Assembly: GCA_947461495.1 (NCBI GenBank)
Contig: CANHLV010000066.1
Coordinates: 1 to 8,085 of the forward strand
Length of the DNA stretch: 8,085 bases
Source: Chitinophagaceae bacterium
Lineage (GTDB): Bacteria > Bacteroidota > Bacteroidia > Chitinophagales > Chitinophagaceae
Direction of reading: 5' to 3'
Within the stretch, counting starts at the first letter, position 1; each line of letters opens with the position of its first letter. This document shows positions 7,065 to 8,085 of the stretch, in pieces. Below the pieces are notes generated by a model. That model was not told the origin of the DNA, made no database searches, and saw only the letters and a program-made list of their open reading frames with translations. The position numbers were made by a program, and so were the translations under genes.

Positions 7065-8021
7065 ATGCTTTCATCAATACAATCAACAGGAAATAAAGAC
7101 ACGAGAAGCGGATTCGGAGACGGAATTTTAGAAGCTGCAAGAGAAAATGAAAATATCATTGCACTTACTGCAGATTTGGCTGGTTCCTTAAAACTCAATG
7201 GCTTTATCAAAGAATTTCCTGAAAGATTTATCCAGTGTGGAATTGCAGAAGCGAATATGATTGGCGTAGCAGCAGGTTTAACTATTGGTGGTAAAATTCC
7301 ATTCACCACCACATTTGCTAATTTTTCTACAGGAAGAGTTTACGACCAAATCAGACAAAGTGTTGTGTACAGCGGAAAAAATGTAAAAATTTGTGCTTCT
7401 CATGCAGGTCTTACCTTAGGCGAAGACGGCGCTACGCATCAGATTCTTGAAGACATTGGCATGATGAAAATGCTTCCGGGCATGACCGTTATTGTGCCAG
7501 CCGATTACAACCAAACCAAAGCGGCAACTAAAGCAATTGCCAAATATGAAGGACCGGTCTATCTTCGTTTCGGTCGTCCGGTATGGCCTATCTTCACAAA
7601 AGAAGAAGATTTTGTTATTGGAAAAGCACAGGTTTTAAATGAAGGCAATGACGTTTCTATTTTTGCTTGTGGTCATTTAGTTTGGCTAGCAGTTGAAGCC
7701 GCCAGAATTCTTGAAAGTAAAGGCATTACTGCTGATGTGATTAATATTCACACCATCAAACCTATCGATAGAGAAGCGGTATTGAAATCCATTCAAAAAA
7801 CTGGTTGTGCGGTTTCTGCAGAGGAACACAACATCATTGGTGGATTGGGAGATTCTATTGCACAAATAGCTGCTAAAGAGTACCCTGTTCCTCAGGAATT
7901 CATTGGCACCAATGATACTTTTGGCGAAAGTGGAAAACCTGCAGAATTATTGGTAAAATATGGATTAGATGCTGCGAATATTGCTGCGGCGGCGGAACGT
8001 GCGATGGGGAGGAAGAAGTAG
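7065..8021 (+). CDS. Transketolase, C-terminal subunit of split enzyme
   Basis: This 318-residue protein corresponds to the pyrimidine-binding and C-terminal domains of transketolase, which moves two-carbon units between sugar phosphates in the non-oxidative pentose phosphate pathway using thiamine diphosphate. Visible markers are DTRSGFGDGI (12-21), the cofactor-activating Glu62 in GIAEANM, LGEDGATHQ (118-126), PADYNQ (145-150), YLRFGRPVWP (166-175), EEHNIIGGLGDS (253-264) and DTFGESG (284-290). The N-terminal diphosphate-binding half, with its GDG...N motif, is absent and is not upstream, where galE sits. The protein must therefore pair with a separately encoded N-subunit. The length is normal for such half-subunits. 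The final codons (about 7983-8021) turn G-rich, with GCG, AGG and AAG, and the stop is TAG rather than the TAA of the other complete genes. Confidence 0.93.
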   Translation: MLSSIQSTGNKDTRSGFGDGILEAARENENIIALTADLAGSLKLNGFIKEFPERFIQCGIAEANMIGVAAGLTIGGKIPFTTTFANFSTGRVYDQIRQSVVYSGKNVKICASHAGLTLGEDGATHQILEDIGMMKMLPGMTVIVPADYNQTKAATKAIAKYEGPVYLRFGRPVWPIFTKEEDFVIGKAQVLNEGNDVSIFACGHLVWLAVEAARILESKGITADVINIHTIKPIDREAVLKSIQKTGCAVSAEEHNIIGGLGDSIAQIAAKEYPVPQEFIGTNDTFGESGKPAELLVKYGLDAANIAAAAERAMGRKK

Positions 8022-8085
8022 ATGCTAGATAAGCTTGATAGACTGGATAGGATGGATAGGCTGGATAAGATAGATAGGCTGGATA
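8022..8085 (+). other. Open frame through the 9-bp repeats encoding an L-D-R/K tripeptide repeat
   Basis: An ATG directly abutting the transketolase TAG opens a frame with no stop to the window edge, reading M-LDK-LDR-LDR-MDR-LDK-IDR-LD. The other two forward frames are closed by stops. Every unit difference is conservative in this frame (Leu/Met/Ile, fixed Asp, Arg/Lys). It may be a real start of a small repeat protein, but it could equally be a fortuitous frame in non-coding repeats. Confidence 0.2.
8023..8085 (+). repeat. 9-bp tandem repeat array, consensus GGCTGGATA
   Basis: Seven contiguous 9-bp units reach the right edge: TGCTAGATA, AGCTTGATA, GACTGGATA, GGATGGATA, GGCTGGATA, AGATAGATA and GGCTGGATA. 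The last three bases (ATA) are invariant and the first four vary most. There is no spacer and no inverted symmetry, so it is not a CRISPR or REP-type hairpin. The array begins 1 bp after the transketolase stop and is truncated by the window, so total copy number is unknown. Confidence 0.85.

Noticed and set aside
8023..8085. CRISPR array interpretation of the terminal repeats
   Set aside because: Units are 9 bp, contiguous and degenerate, with no spacers.

Overview
The window looks like chromosomal DNA of a Bacteroidota bacterium, probably Chitinophagaceae-like; the family is an inference. Supporting signs are AT-rich sequence, a TonB-dependent receptor with an N-terminal carboxypeptidase-regulatory-like domain paired with a lipoprotein, no clear Shine-Dalgarno sequences before the starts, and TAnnTTTG-type -7 promoter elements.

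Layout: positions 1-3649 hold a leftward operon, a complete outer-membrane TonB-dependent receptor followed 23 bp later by a lipoprotein of repetitive beta-rich sequence that runs off the left edge. A 350-bp divergent control region (3650-3999) separates it from a rightward pair: a DUF47/PhoU-like protein and a PiT-family inorganic phosphate permease (4000-5911). A 115-bp gap leads to a second rightward unit, galE (UDP-glucose 4-epimerase), followed 9 bp later by the C-terminal half of a split transketolase (6027-8021). The last 64 bp are a 9-bp tandem repeat array that starts right at the transketolase stop codon and runs off the right edge.

The most interesting signal is in the divergent region. 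Upstream of the receptor there are five in-phase direct repeats of 11 bp, each a TTAACA-like hexamer plus a 5-bp T-rich spacer. This is the architecture of PhoB/PhoP binding sites, and the array sits where a -33 element would be, ahead of an imperfect -7 box. A weaker two-unit version with nearly the same spacing lies before the DUF47-pit promoter. This suggests, as inference, that the receptor and lipoprotein are part of a phosphate-responsive uptake system divergent from the inner-membrane phosphate transporter. The second notable signal is the terminal repeat array, whose only open forward frame reads as a (Leu/Met/Ile)-Asp-(Arg/Lys) tripeptide repeat.

The remaining genes are ordinary housekeeping or transport functions. 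No RNA genes, insertion sequences or CRISPR arrays were seen.
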